From assembly GCA_905182295.1 (NCBI GenBank), contig CAJJAZ010000005.1, forward strand, positions 186,001-250,000: a DNA stretch of 64,000 nucleotides, in the 5' to 3' direction. Made by a program: the position numbers and the translations under genes. This DNA comes from an uncultured Flavobacteriaceae bacterium (GTDB taxonomy: Bacteria; Bacteroidota; Bacteroidia; Flavobacteriales; Flavobacteriaceae). The first letter of the stretch is position 1. Each line of letters opens with the position of its first letter. A model generated the notes under the pieces. It was not told where the DNA came from. It saw only the letters and a program-made list of their open reading frames with translations, and searched no databases. Below are positions 54,024 through 62,316 of this stretch, one piece after another.

Positions 54024-56546
54024 ATGAAAAAATTTCTATTGGGCTTAATGCTCTTTTTACCGCTAAGCATTTATGCGCAACAAGCCGTTGACTTAAATTA
54101 TTACCTTCCAGATAACATATCATATAACCCAGAAATACCCACGCCAAAAGATGTGATTGGACACGAAGTGGGTGAATGGCATGTTACCCATGACAAATTA
54201 GTACAGTATATGACTGCCTTGGCAGCTTCTTCTGATCGAATAAATATGGAGAATAGAGGCACTACATTCGAAGGTAGGCCATTATTACTTCTCACAGTAA
54301 CCAGTCCCAAAAATCATACTAATATTGAGTCAATTAGAGCGCAACACTTGGCTTTAACCACTTCTGAAGGACAAAATTTAGCTACTGAAAGTATGCCTAT
54401 AGTCGTGTATCAGGGCTTTTCAATTCATGGAAATGAGCCCAGTGGTGCAAACGCTGGGCTTGCATACGCCTATTATTTGGCTGCAGCTCAGGGGTCAGAA
54501 ATAGACGTAATATTAAACAATACAGTCATTTTAATGGACCCTTCATTTAATCCTGACGGACTCCAAAGATTTGCCTATTGGGCCAACACCAATAGAAGTC
54601 ATTTACTCAATCCAGATCCAAATGAAAGGGAGTATCACGAGGTATGGCCAGGAGGAAGGACCAATCATTATTGGTTTGACATGAATAGAGACTGGCTTCC
54701 AGTTCAATTACCAGAAAGTAGGGCAAGAATAAAAAGTTTTCACGCATGGAAACCAAACATACTTACCGATCACCACGAGATGGGAACCAATTCCACTTTT
54801 TTCTTCCAACCAGGAGAACCCACAAGAGTGCACCCGTTAACCCCTGCGATTAACCAAGAACTTACCGCAGAGATAGGCGCTTATCATGCCAAAGCATTAG
54901 ATAAAATTGGTTCTTTGTATTATTCTGAAGAAAACTACGACGACTATTATTACGGAAAGGGCTCTACTTTCCCAGACATTAATGGAAGTATTGGAATCCT
55001 TTTTGAACAAGGTAGTTCTAGAGGCCATATACAAGAAAGTGAAAATGGCATACTCACCTTTCCATTTACCATTAGAAATCAATTCACTACGGCCTTGTCT
55101 ACTGTGGCTGCAGCCCAGGGCATGAGGGAAAAAATATTAAACTACCAGAGAGACTTCTTTTCTAACTCAAGAGTATTGGCTGCTAAAGAAAAGCAAAAAG
55201 CCATTGTATTTGGTGACACTAAGGATGCTGCAAAGACAAATCACTTGGCTGAAATTCTTCACAGGCAAGAAATTAAATTTCATGAGCTCAAAAGAGATGC
55301 GGTTATTAATGGGAAAAAATTCAAAAAAGGACATGGGTATGTAGTGCCATTAAACCAACAGAACAATACTTTAATACAAGCCATGTTTGAAAAAAGAACT
55401 ACTTTTTCGGACAGTTTGTTCTACGACATTTCTGCATGGACATTTCCACTCGCTTTCAATGTTGAATACACTACAACAAACAACCTAAATGAAGCAGGGT
55501 CTGAGGTAAACGAAATTCCTGTGTCAAAGGGAAATATTAGCGACTTATCTCAGTATGCATACCTATTCGAATGGCATGAATACTACACCCCAAAAGCCTT
55601 AAACAAAATATTAAACAAAGGACTTAGGGCCAAAGTGGCCAAAAGAGCTTTTGAATTAGAAGGCATAAAATACGATTACGGGACTATCATGATCCCAGTA
55701 GCCAATCAATCTTTATCTGCCAATGAAATACACGAATTCTTGACAGAAATTGCTGCAGACGCTCATATTCAAATAAAAGGTGTAGGCACTGGATTAAGTA
55801 ATGGGATAGATTTAGGAAGCAACAATTTTGAGGCCCTTAAAAAGGCTTCAGTAGCTATTGTTGTTGGTAATGGTACGGCTTCTTATGACGCTGGAGAAAT
55901 TTGGCATCTATTTGACCAGAGATACGATATGAAACTCACCAAAATAGACCTTGACTATTTTAACAGGGTAGATCTTTCCAGATACACCACCCTGATTGTT
56001 CCAAACATGTATGGAAGTGCCTTAAATTCATCTGCTTCGGATAAAATTAAAGAATGGGTTAAAGATGGAGGCACCTTAATAGCCTATAAAAATTCCGCCA
56101 AATGGATCTCTAAAAATGAATTCATGGACCTAACGTTCAAGAGTGCTCCCTTAGAAGCCAAAGGAATATCTTATGAAGACAGACAAAATTTCTACGGAGC
56201 ACAAGAAACTGGCGGGGCTATTTTCGAAGCCAAGCTAGACTTGAGTCACCCCATCAACTACGGGTATCACAATGCTTATGTAGCCATGTTTAGAAAGACA
56301 AATGTATATATTGAAGCAGACAAACAAAGTTTTAACAACCCTATTCAATACACTTCTTCACCGCTTTTAAGCGGATACCACTCTAAAGTAAATGCCACTT
56401 TAATTCCTAACACGGTACCATTTAAAGTATCTGGTCTCGGTAGAGGAAATGTGATCTTGTTTACAGACAACACTAATTTTAGAGCCTTTTGGTACGGAAC
56501 TAATAAGTTCTTAGCCAATGCAATATTCTTTAGCCCTTTAATGTAA
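54024..56546 (+). CDS. Secreted M14 zinc carboxypeptidase with GATase-like C-terminal domain
   Basis: 840 residues with a signal peptide (MKKFLLGLMLFLPLSIYAQ). The M14 domain spans about residues 45-375: zinc ligands His135 and Glu138 in IHGNEPSG, MNRDWLP, DHHEMG (His250/251, third ligand) and the catalytic glutamate 328 in FEQGSSRG. From about residue 605 the sequence (VAIVVGNGTASYDAGEIWHL, then YTTLIVPNMYG and GGTLIAYK) resembles a class I glutamine-amidotransferase-like fold without the nucleophilic Cys. No type IX secretion tail is seen. Degrades peptides or peptidoglycan stems; specificity unknown. Ends four bases from the convergent acyltransferase gene. Confidence 0.9.
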   Translation: MKKFLLGLMLFLPLSIYAQQAVDLNYYLPDNISYNPEIPTPKDVIGHEVGEWHVTHDKLVQYMTALAASSDRINMENRGTTFEGRPLLLLTVTSPKNHTNIESIRAQHLALTTSEGQNLATESMPIVVYQGFSIHGNEPSGANAGLAYAYYLAAAQGSEIDVILNNTVILMDPSFNPDGLQRFAYWANTNRSHLLNPDPNEREYHEVWPGGRTNHYWFDMNRDWLPVQLPESRARIKSFHAWKPNILTDHHEMGTNSTFFFQPGEPTRVHPLTPAINQELTAEIGAYHAKALDKIGSLYYSEENYDDYYYGKGSTFPDINGSIGILFEQGSSRGHIQESENGILTFPFTIRNQFTTALSTVAAAQGMREKILNYQRDFFSNSRVLAAKEKQKAIVFGDTKDAAKTNHLAEILHRQEIKFHELKRDAVINGKKFKKGHGYVVPLNQQNNTLIQAMFEKRTTFSDSLFYDISAWTFPLAFNVEYTTTNNLNEAGSEVNEIPVSKGNISDLSQYAYLFEWHEYYTPKALNKILNKGLRAKVAKRAFELEGIKYDYGTIMIPVANQSLSANEIHEFLTEIAADAHIQIKGVGTGLSNGIDLGSNNFEALKKASVAIVVGNGTASYDAGEIWHLFDQRYDMKLTKIDLDYFNRVDLSRYTTLIVPNMYGSALNSSASDKIKEWVKDGGTLIAYKNSAKWISKNEFMDLTFKSAPLEAKGISYEDRQNFYGAQETGGAIFEAKLDLSHPINYGYHNAYVAMFRKTNVYIEADKQSFNNPIQYTSSPLLSGYHSKVNATLIPNTVPFKVSGLGRGNVILFTDNTNFRAFWYGTNKFLANAIFFSPLM

Positions 56547-56550
56547 TGGA

Positions 56551-57654
56551 TTAGAGTATTTTTTTTACGAATATTATATTCAACATAAAATGAATCATAG
56601 GGATGGCTAAAGCCATCCCTATATTTTTGGTGAATACTGCAATCAAAGTAAACATTAGCAAAAAGTAGCACGGAAAGAACAATAACGAAAATCCAAATCT
56701 AGCCGTACTCACAAATTCAGGCTGCTTTATACCTGGCTTTAAAAACAAACGCCATACGGCTAAAGGAACCATATTTAAACATTCAAAGAGGAACTTGAAG
56801 ATTACGCTACAGGCTTTCTTAAATAAAGAAAAATTTTTTGCAGAATTACCTTTAAGCAATTCACCATTGGCTGCAACTCCTGATTTGTTTGAATGCAGAT
56901 TCTTTTCAAACTGAGCTATTAAATCATTGGCTTTATAAGGATTCAAAAACAGTTGAGCGTCTTTCTCTAGACAAGTCTCAATTTGATCGTAATAAACTTC
57001 AAGAGACTCAGGAATATGTGTGGTCAAAACAGACAATTTCCCATGTAATTCCGCTAATAGTGAATAGGTATTTTCCTGACTAATCTCAAAAGGTTCAATT
57101 TTAAGGCTATCGCCATAAACAATCGAAGCAGCATCTGGAAAACGAACCGCTTTTATATAATTAACACCGATAGGAGATAAATAAACAGGCTGTTTATCAA
57201 TAGACCAGCGATGAGACAAAAGGCTTACAAAACCTTTTTTTAGTGGTCTCAGCCTCCTTTTTAAGCCATGGTTTCCTTCTGGAAAAATTAATATGGCTTC
57301 GTGGTCATGGAGGACTTCCCCACAACGATTAAAAATGGGTGTATTCTTAGAAAGGGTGTCTACACCATCCCTAAATCTATAGATAGGTAACATACCTATA
57401 TATTTTAAGAAATTTCCAACAAAAGGATTTTTAAACACATCTGATCGGGTGAGAAAAGTAGTCTTTCTCCTTGTTGTTGTAGCGATCAGTAAAGCATCTA
57501 TCAAAGCATTTTGATGGTTGCCCAAATAAATCACTGACTTGGCATGGTTTTCTTTTGAAAAACCAATCAATACAATGCGTTTAAAATAACACCATAACGC
57601 AAATCGAACCAAAGCTTTGACTGAATTGGTCACTTGATTTTGAACACTAATCAT
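56551..57654 (-). CDS. PlsC-like 1-acylglycerol-phosphate acyltransferase
   Basis: 367 residues with two C-terminal membrane helices. The catalytic block is LGNHQNALIDALLIA: His and Asp are separated by five residues, one more than the classic NHx4D, as I recall for a Bacteroidota subgroup. The glycerophosphate site FPEGNHGLKRRLRPLKKGF follows. Residues about 190-300 are a charged insertion. Acylates lysophosphatidate or a related lipid at the inner membrane. Start overlaps the BASS symporter stop by eight bases. Confidence 0.88.
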   Translation of the reverse strand: MISVQNQVTNSVKALVRFALWCYFKRIVLIGFSKENHAKSVIYLGNHQNALIDALLIATTTRRKTTFLTRSDVFKNPFVGNFLKYIGMLPIYRFRDGVDTLSKNTPIFNRCGEVLHDHEAILIFPEGNHGLKRRLRPLKKGFVSLLSHRWSIDKQPVYLSPIGVNYIKAVRFPDAASIVYGDSLKIEPFEISQENTYSLLAELHGKLSVLTTHIPESLEVYYDQIETCLEKDAQLFLNPYKANDLIAQFEKNLHSNKSGVAANGELLKGNSAKNFSLFKKACSVIFKFLFECLNMVPLAVWRLFLKPGIKQPEFVSTARFGFSLLFFPCYFLLMFTLIAVFTKNIGMALAIPMIHFMLNIIFVKKIL

Positions 57655-58558
57655 AAGCTTTATGATTTAATGCAGGATAATTTCTAAGAAAAGTTCCCAA
57701 CAACAAGCCAGAAATCAAATGCCAAATTCCCCAAAAAGCAGTTAAAATAGCCATGCCCCCTAAACCATCAAAAAAAGTAAATATCAAGAGTAAGCCAAGT
57801 CCTGAATTTTGAATGCCCGTCTCAATGGTAATTGTCTTGGTGTCTTTCCAAGATAGTCCCCACCATTTAGCTAAGCTAAAACCTGTAGTAAATGCAACAA
57901 AATTATGGAGTAACACCAACCAAAAAACCTCCATAACATAGCGCTCAAAAGCTTCCAAGTTTTTTCCCAGAGCCAGAAAGATAAGGGCTATAAAAAAAAG
58001 CAGGGAAAGTTTTTTCATAACACTAGAAGCCCTTTGGGCAAGAAGAGGGAATTTTTCATGAATAAACATTCCTAAAACCAACGGAACTCCCAAAATCAAA
58101 CCCACTAATTTTACCATTTCAATGGGCTCCACCGACACAGATTTCAAAATAACTGAAGTTGGTTCATACAAATTACCCCAAAAAGCAAGATTTAATGGGG
58201 TCATTACCACGGCTAAAAGTGTAGCAATAGCCGTTAAACTAACTGACAAGGCGTCATTCCCTTTTGAAAAATGAGTGATAAAATTGGAGATATTTCCTCC
58301 AGGACATGCAGCCACTAAAATCATTCCTAAAGCAATACTAGGTGTCGGTTTTAAAAATAGAACAAGCAAAAAACTAATCAAGGGAAAAATTAAAAATTGA
58401 CTCGCTACACCTACAATGAGTGCCTTGGGCTTTAAAATAACTGGTTTAAAATCGCGCCAACCTATGGATAAGGCTATTCCAAACATCACAAAAGCTAGGG
58501 CAATATTTAACACCCAAATACTGTCGTTATCAAAATTAATCTGTGCTTGTTCTAACAA
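57647..58558 (-). CDS. Bile acid:sodium symporter family protein
   Basis: 303 residues, about nine membrane helices, BASS/SBF family. Conserved blocks: FGIALSIGWRDFKPVI at the N-terminus, ILVAACPGGNISNFITHFSKGNDALSVSLT (split sodium-site motif) and IETGIQNSGLGLLLI near helix 8. Imports or exports an organic anion with sodium; substrates in such bacteria are unknown. Sits between csaA (two bases upstream) and the acyltransferase. Confidence 0.93.
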   Translation of the reverse strand: MLEQAQINFDNDSIWVLNIALAFVMFGIALSIGWRDFKPVILKPKALIVGVASQFLIFPLISFLLVLFLKPTPSIALGMILVAACPGGNISNFITHFSKGNDALSVSLTAIATLLAVVMTPLNLAFWGNLYEPTSVILKSVSVEPIEMVKLVGLILGVPLVLGMFIHEKFPLLAQRASSVMKKLSLLFFIALIFLALGKNLEAFERYVMEVFWLVLLHNFVAFTTGFSLAKWWGLSWKDTKTITIETGIQNSGLGLLLIFTFFDGLGGMAILTAFWGIWHLISGLLLGTFLRNYPALNHKAYD

Positions 58559-58560
58559 TA

Positions 58561-58902
58561 TTATGAAATTTTTAATCCGTTCTTTACTTTAGACATAGGC
58601 TGTAGCAAAGTAACCTCGTCTCCATTCACTGCACCCAAAACCAAGCATTGGCTTTTCAAATTAGCAATTTGCTTTTCTGGAAAATTCACAACAGCCACAA
58701 GCTGTTTTCCAATCAAAGCCTCTTTACGATACAATTTGGTGATTTGTGCAGAGGTTTTCAATATACCTATAGGTGCGCCAAAATCTATAAAAAGTCTATA
58801 AGCAGGTCTGTGTGCCTCGGGGAAATCTAGCACATCTATGACAGTGCCTACCCGAATAACTACTTTTTCAAAATCACTCCAAGTCAATTGATTGGAATCC
58901 AT
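58561..58902 (-). CDS. csaA: tRNA-binding protein CsaA
   Basis: 113 residues forming one OB-fold of the EMAP-II/tRNA-binding type. FEKVVIRVGTVIDVLDFPEAHRPAYRLFIDFG-type start (split), KTSAQITKLY, LIGKQLVAVVNFPEKQI and a C-terminal ending NGLKIS are typical of CsaA, a dimeric tRNA-binding protein linked to secretion or chaperone activity in Bacillus. Cytoplasmic. Confidence 0.95.
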   Translation of the reverse strand: MDSNQLTWSDFEKVVIRVGTVIDVLDFPEAHRPAYRLFIDFGAPIGILKTSAQITKLYRKEALIGKQLVAVVNFPEKQIANLKSQCLVLGAVNGDEVTLLQPMSKVKNGLKIS

Positions 58903-58934
58903 AGGTCTTAATATTTAAGCTTATTTCAAAAGTG

Positions 58935-59477
58935 TCAATCTTGATTAAATTGTTCTAAGGCTTGCTTTATTTGAGTCAAATGGTGGTTGCCATGCCAGGC
59001 ATACATCCCCAAATAATCATATAAAAAATGAAAAGACTTAGTATCAGGATGTTGAAAACGACTGTTGAAATCATTCTCGTCCATTTTATGCAATAAAAAT
59101 ACCCATTTACGATGAACTGCGGAAAGATGGTCTAAAGAGAATTGTATGGGCGCTGATGCATCTGAAAGTAGCGACCAAGCTTTTTCATCATAAGCTTTTA
59201 TCACAGGTTCATTTTCAGTGAGGGTCCATTTAAACCTAGTGTAAGCATGATGGTGGCTGTCTGCAATATGGTGAATGAGCTGTCTAATAGTCCATGCACC
59301 TCTTCTAAGCGGACTCTCTAAAAATGATTCTTCCAAGTGAATGAATACCTCTAAAAGTGAAGCAGGCAATTGATCCACTTCATAAATCCATTGATTTATC
59401 TTTTGGCGATTGAACTGACCCACAGACGAATACCTCCCAATTGGAAATACTATTGGGTCAATATTTGAAACACTCAT
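58935..59477 (-). CDS. YfiT/BstA-like DinB-superfamily transferase
   Basis: 180 residues, four-helix DinB fold. The blocks DPIVFPIGRYS, RRGAWTIRQLIHHIADSHHHAYTRFKW (first metal His; split over two helices), PVIKAYDEKAW and YAWHGNHHLTQI (two metal His) match the YfiT family, which includes bacillithiol S-transferase BstA. The low-molecular thiol of this organism is unknown, so the thiol partner is open. Heads the minus-strand run to the acyltransferase. Confidence 0.9.
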   Translation of the reverse strand: MSVSNIDPIVFPIGRYSSVGQFNRQKINQWIYEVDQLPASLLEVFIHLEESFLESPLRRGAWTIRQLIHHIADSHHHAYTRFKWTLTENEPVIKAYDEKAWSLLSDASAPIQFSLDHLSAVHRKWVFLLHKMDENDFNSRFQHPDTKSFHFLYDYLGMYAWHGNHHLTQIKQALEQFNQD

Positions 59478-59528
59478 ATACTAGAATTATTTATTATTTA
59501 TGGGTAGTTGAAAATATAAGTCACTTAA

Positions 59529-59562
59529 TTGAAAGGATTTAAGAATATATCACTTACATTTG
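59529..59562 (+). promoter_or_regulatory. Promoter of the cold shock gene
   Basis: TTG at 59529-59531 and TACATTTG at 59555-59562 (full match) with a long 23 bp spacer. The ATG at 59592 is 29 bp downstream, a much shorter leader than the cspA leader of E. coli. Confidence 0.5.
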
Positions 59563-59591
59563 CAACTAATATAATTTTTTAATTTTTAGTA

Positions 59592-59783
59592 ATGAACAAA
59601 GGAACAGTAAAATTCTTCAACGACACCAAAGGATTTGGTTTTATAAGCGAAGAAGGAGCAGGTAAAGAACATTTCGTACACATCTCAGGATTAATCGATG
59701 AGATTCGTGAAGGGGATGAAGTAGAATTCGAGCTTGAGCAAGGAAAAAAAGGATTGAATGCGGTAAACGTTAAAGTGATCTAA
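59592..59783 (+). CDS. Cold shock domain protein
   Basis: 63 residues, a single cold-shock OB-fold binding single-stranded RNA and DNA. RNP1 is KGFGFISEE (aromatics in place) and RNP2 is EHFVHISGL; the start NKGTVKFFNDTKGFG is typical. The C-terminus VEFELEQGKKGLNAVNVKV is complete. Monocistronic, with its own promoter and a strong terminator. Confidence 0.97.
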   Translation: MNKGTVKFFNDTKGFGFISEEGAGKEHFVHISGLIDEIREGDEVEFELEQGKKGLNAVNVKVI

Positions 59784-59808
59784 TCATATACAACCTTTTC
59801 AAAAAACT

Positions 59809-59838
59809 AAAGCCTGTCCATTTGGACAGGCTTTTTTT
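59809..59838 (+). terminator. Terminator of the cold shock gene
   Basis: AAAGCCTGTCC-ATTT-GGACAGGCTTT with seven T's, 26 bp after the stop. Confidence 0.92.
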
Positions 59839-59942
59839 ATGAAGTTAAAACATATAAAGCCTCGTGAAACCTATGTTTTAAAGTTTGTAGTTAATACTGG
59901 CAACACGATTTCAGGTATGGTGTTGCCAGCAAAAACAATATA
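59839..59942 (+). pseudogene. Possible N-terminal remnant of a GNAT-like gene
   Basis: An ATG right after the cold shock terminator opens a frame whose first codons (MKLKHIKPRETYVLKF) recall the start of a flavobacterial GNAT acetyltransferase family (pattern ETY-x-LR-x-x-V). The similarity ends after about 30 codons; beyond 59943 the frame is only the antisense of the PPIase gene. Judged from memory of the family, so weak. Confidence 0.2.
59897..59929 (-). terminator. Hairpin after the PPIase gene
   Basis: Perfect ten-base inverted repeat CTGGCAACAC / GTGTTGCCAG with a 13-base loop, 14 bp past the stop of the minus-strand PPIase gene. No clear T run follows, so it may be a weak terminator or a 3' stabilising hairpin. 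Confidence 0.45.
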
Positions 59943-60881
59943 TTATTTAGCCCCTACGAGCTCTACATCAAAAACCAATATGGCGTCTGGAGGAATAACA
60001 CCACCAGCACCAGCACTTCCATATGCCAAATCAGATGGAATTACAAATCGAGCTTTATCACCTACGTGTAATAATTGTAGGCCTTCATCCCAACCTGAGA
60101 TTACTTGACCAATACCCAATTGAAATTCAATAGGCTCTTTTCTTTTATAAGAGGAATCAAAAACAGTCCCATCTATAAGTGCTCCTTGATAGTGCACAGA
60201 AACTTGCTGCCCTTTTTCCGCTTTAACACCAGAACCTTTTTGAATAATCTGATATCTCAATCCCGAAGCAGTCTCAGAAAAACCAGCAGATACTTGATCC
60301 AAAGCTTGTGTTTGAACAGCTCTAGCTTCAGCCATACGCTTTTCTCTAGATCCCTCAAAAGTTCTGAAAGCTTCTACAGCATTCCAAGCCTCAGCTACTG
60401 CCCCAACCCTTACAATAGCTAAAGTATCCAAAGTATCTCCTTGAGCAATAGCATCTACAATATCTTGCCCTTCTACCACATATCCAAAAACAGTGTGTTT
60501 ATTGTCCAACCAAGGGGTGGCTACATGCGTAATAAAAAACTGCGTTCCATTAGTACCTGGTCCAGCATTAGCCATTGACAATACTCCAGGGCCATTATGT
60601 GTTAAGTCTGAGTGAAATTCGTCGTCAAACTTATACCCACCATCACCAGTTCCTGTTCCCAAAGGGCAACCCCCTTGTATCATAAAATCTGGAATAACCC
60701 TATGGAATTTTAATCCATCGTAGTAAGGGGTTCCTTGTGGCTTTACATTATTTTCTAAATTCCCCTCTGCCAATGCCACTAAGTTACCTACAGTACCAGG
60801 TGTTTTGTCATGGGTTAATTTTACTGTAATAGCGCCTTTAGAAGTATTGAATTTGGCGTAAATTCCGTCTTGCATAATCAC
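59943..60881 (-). CDS. Cyclophilin-FKBP fusion peptidyl-prolyl isomerase
   Basis: 312 residues holding two unrelated prolyl isomerase domains. Residues about 6-165 are a cyclophilin (KFHRVIPDFMIQGGCP, GPGVLSMANAGPGTNGTQFFIT, KHTVFGYVVEG). A charged linker follows (about 165-205). Residues about 205-312 are an FKBP (VSVHYQGALIDGTVFDSSYKR, QVISGWDEGLQ, RFVIPSDLAYG, PPDAILVFDVELV). No signal peptide, so cytoplasmic. Such dual-family immunophilins are known from flavobacteria. A full-match -7 element precedes it. Confidence 0.95.
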   Translation of the reverse strand: MIMQDGIYAKFNTSKGAITVKLTHDKTPGTVGNLVALAEGNLENNVKPQGTPYYDGLKFHRVIPDFMIQGGCPLGTGTGDGGYKFDDEFHSDLTHNGPGVLSMANAGPGTNGTQFFITHVATPWLDNKHTVFGYVVEGQDIVDAIAQGDTLDTLAIVRVGAVAEAWNAVEAFRTFEGSREKRMAEARAVQTQALDQVSAGFSETASGLRYQIIQKGSGVKAEKGQQVSVHYQGALIDGTVFDSSYKRKEPIEFQLGIGQVISGWDEGLQLLHVGDKARFVIPSDLAYGSAGAGGVIPPDAILVFDVELVGAK

Positions 60882-60897
60882 TTTTTTTAATGAGGGG

Positions 60898-60905
60898 CAA
60901 ATATA
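60898..60905 (-). promoter_or_regulatory. -7 element of the PPIase gene
   Basis: The minus strand reads TATATTTG (full match to TAnnTTTG), 16 bp before the ATG at 60881. The -33 region falls in the end of the M28 gene and shows no TTG. Confidence 0.4.
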
Positions 60906-60911
60906 GGAATT

Positions 60912-62306
60912 CTATTTAATTTCAGCAGCCTCTAAACCATAGCGATCAAATAAATATACCAGAGCAGTCATAGCTGCAGTCCCCATATCCAACTCTCTTT
61001 TATTCACCGCGTCAAAAGTATCTGTAGCAGCATGGTGGTGGTCAAAATAACGTTGAGAATCTGGTCTTAAACCAGCCAAAACAATGCCCTCTTTCTTTAA
61101 AGGTCCAATATCTGCTCCTGAGCCACCTTCTGTAAAAGTATGGGCCATATAAGGTTCAAAAAGTGCTTTCCATTTCATGATTTGTGACATGTTTTCAGCA
61201 GAGGCATCAAAAGAAAAACCCCTTGGTGTAAAGCCTCCAGAGTCACTCTCAAGAGCGAAAATATGGCGCTCCCCCAATTCACTGGTTCTTTTAGCATAGG
61301 CTGTTCCTCCCCTAAGTCCGTTTTCTTCATTCATAAACATCACTACCCTAATGGTTCTTTTTGGGGAGTAATTTAACTTTTTTAATATCTCTAAAACAGC
61401 CATACTTTGTACACAACCAGCACCATCATCATGAGCGCCATCTCCTACATCCCATGAATCCAAATGCCCTCCAACAACAATAATTTCCTCTGGAAATTCA
61501 CTCCCTTTAATTTCTCCAATCACATTGTGAGAAATTACATCTGCAAGCGTTCTACAGTTTTGCTTGAAATAAAATCTCAAAGAAGGGTTTAATTCTAGGG
61601 TAGTACTTAAAAAATTCGCATGATTCGTAGATATAGCTGCAGCTGGAATTTTCATGGAGTCAGAAAGATCACCATAAGACATCCCACCAGTATGAGGGTA
61701 ATCATCTAATCTCAAATTCATAGATCTAACTATCACACCAACAGCTCCGTATTTAGCTGCCTCGGCGGCGCCTTTAGACCTTTGATCCACTGCTTTTGAA
61801 TAAGCGCCAAATGTGTTAATCATTCTAGGATCCATAGGCCTATTAAAAAAAACAATTTTACCAGAAATAGCCTTTTTACCTAGTGTTTTTAATTCATCCA
61901 AAGAAGTCACTTCAACAAGCCCAGCTTTAATTCCTAAAGAAGGTGTGGCTACTGATCCGCCCAATGCTAGAATAGGAATATTAGTGGTTGCCCCAGGAGA
62001 CAGTTCCATATAAGCGAATTCAGGGGTCCCCCTCACCCATTTTGGTACGGTTATTTCTTGCTTCCACACCTTGTCTAAGGTCAAATTCTCTATCACTTTA
62101 TAGGTATAATCTACTGCCAGTTCTGCTTGTACCGAACCAGACAGACGCCCTCCAATCTGGTTGGACAAATGGTTGAGCCAATCGTGTGATTTACTCTCAC
62201 TCAGCGCAGTATCATATATACTATTAATAAAGGATGCATCTATATTTTCTTGGGCCTGAAGGCCAATGCTACAAAAAGAAAACAGTGTAATTAATGTCAA
62301 TTTCAT
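60912..62306 (-). CDS. Secreted M28 family aminopeptidase
   Basis: 464 residues from the ATG at 62306 (MKLTLITLFSFCSIGLQAQ, a signal peptide); a longer frame overlapping the regulator gene is rejected. A PA-like insertion (KAISGKIVFFNRPMD, GAVGVIVRS) lies at about residues 130-210. The zinc site follows: GGHLDSWDVGDGAHDDGAGC (His, Asp), MNEENGLRGG (catalytic and metal Glu), ALESDSGGF and HHAATDTFD (last His). Exported dipeptidase or aminopeptidase. It starts ten bases after the regulator gene and is probably cotranscribed with it. Confidence 0.93.
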   Translation of the reverse strand: MKLTLITLFSFCSIGLQAQENIDASFINSIYDTALSESKSHDWLNHLSNQIGGRLSGSVQAELAVDYTYKVIENLTLDKVWKQEITVPKWVRGTPEFAYMELSPGATTNIPILALGGSVATPSLGIKAGLVEVTSLDELKTLGKKAISGKIVFFNRPMDPRMINTFGAYSKAVDQRSKGAAEAAKYGAVGVIVRSMNLRLDDYPHTGGMSYGDLSDSMKIPAAAISTNHANFLSTTLELNPSLRFYFKQNCRTLADVISHNVIGEIKGSEFPEEIIVVGGHLDSWDVGDGAHDDGAGCVQSMAVLEILKKLNYSPKRTIRVVMFMNEENGLRGGTAYAKRTSELGERHIFALESDSGGFTPRGFSFDASAENMSQIMKWKALFEPYMAHTFTEGGSGADIGPLKKEGIVLAGLRPDSQRYFDHHHAATDTFDAVNKRELDMGTAAMTALVYLFDRYGLEAAEIK

Positions 62307-62316
62307 ATTATTTATT

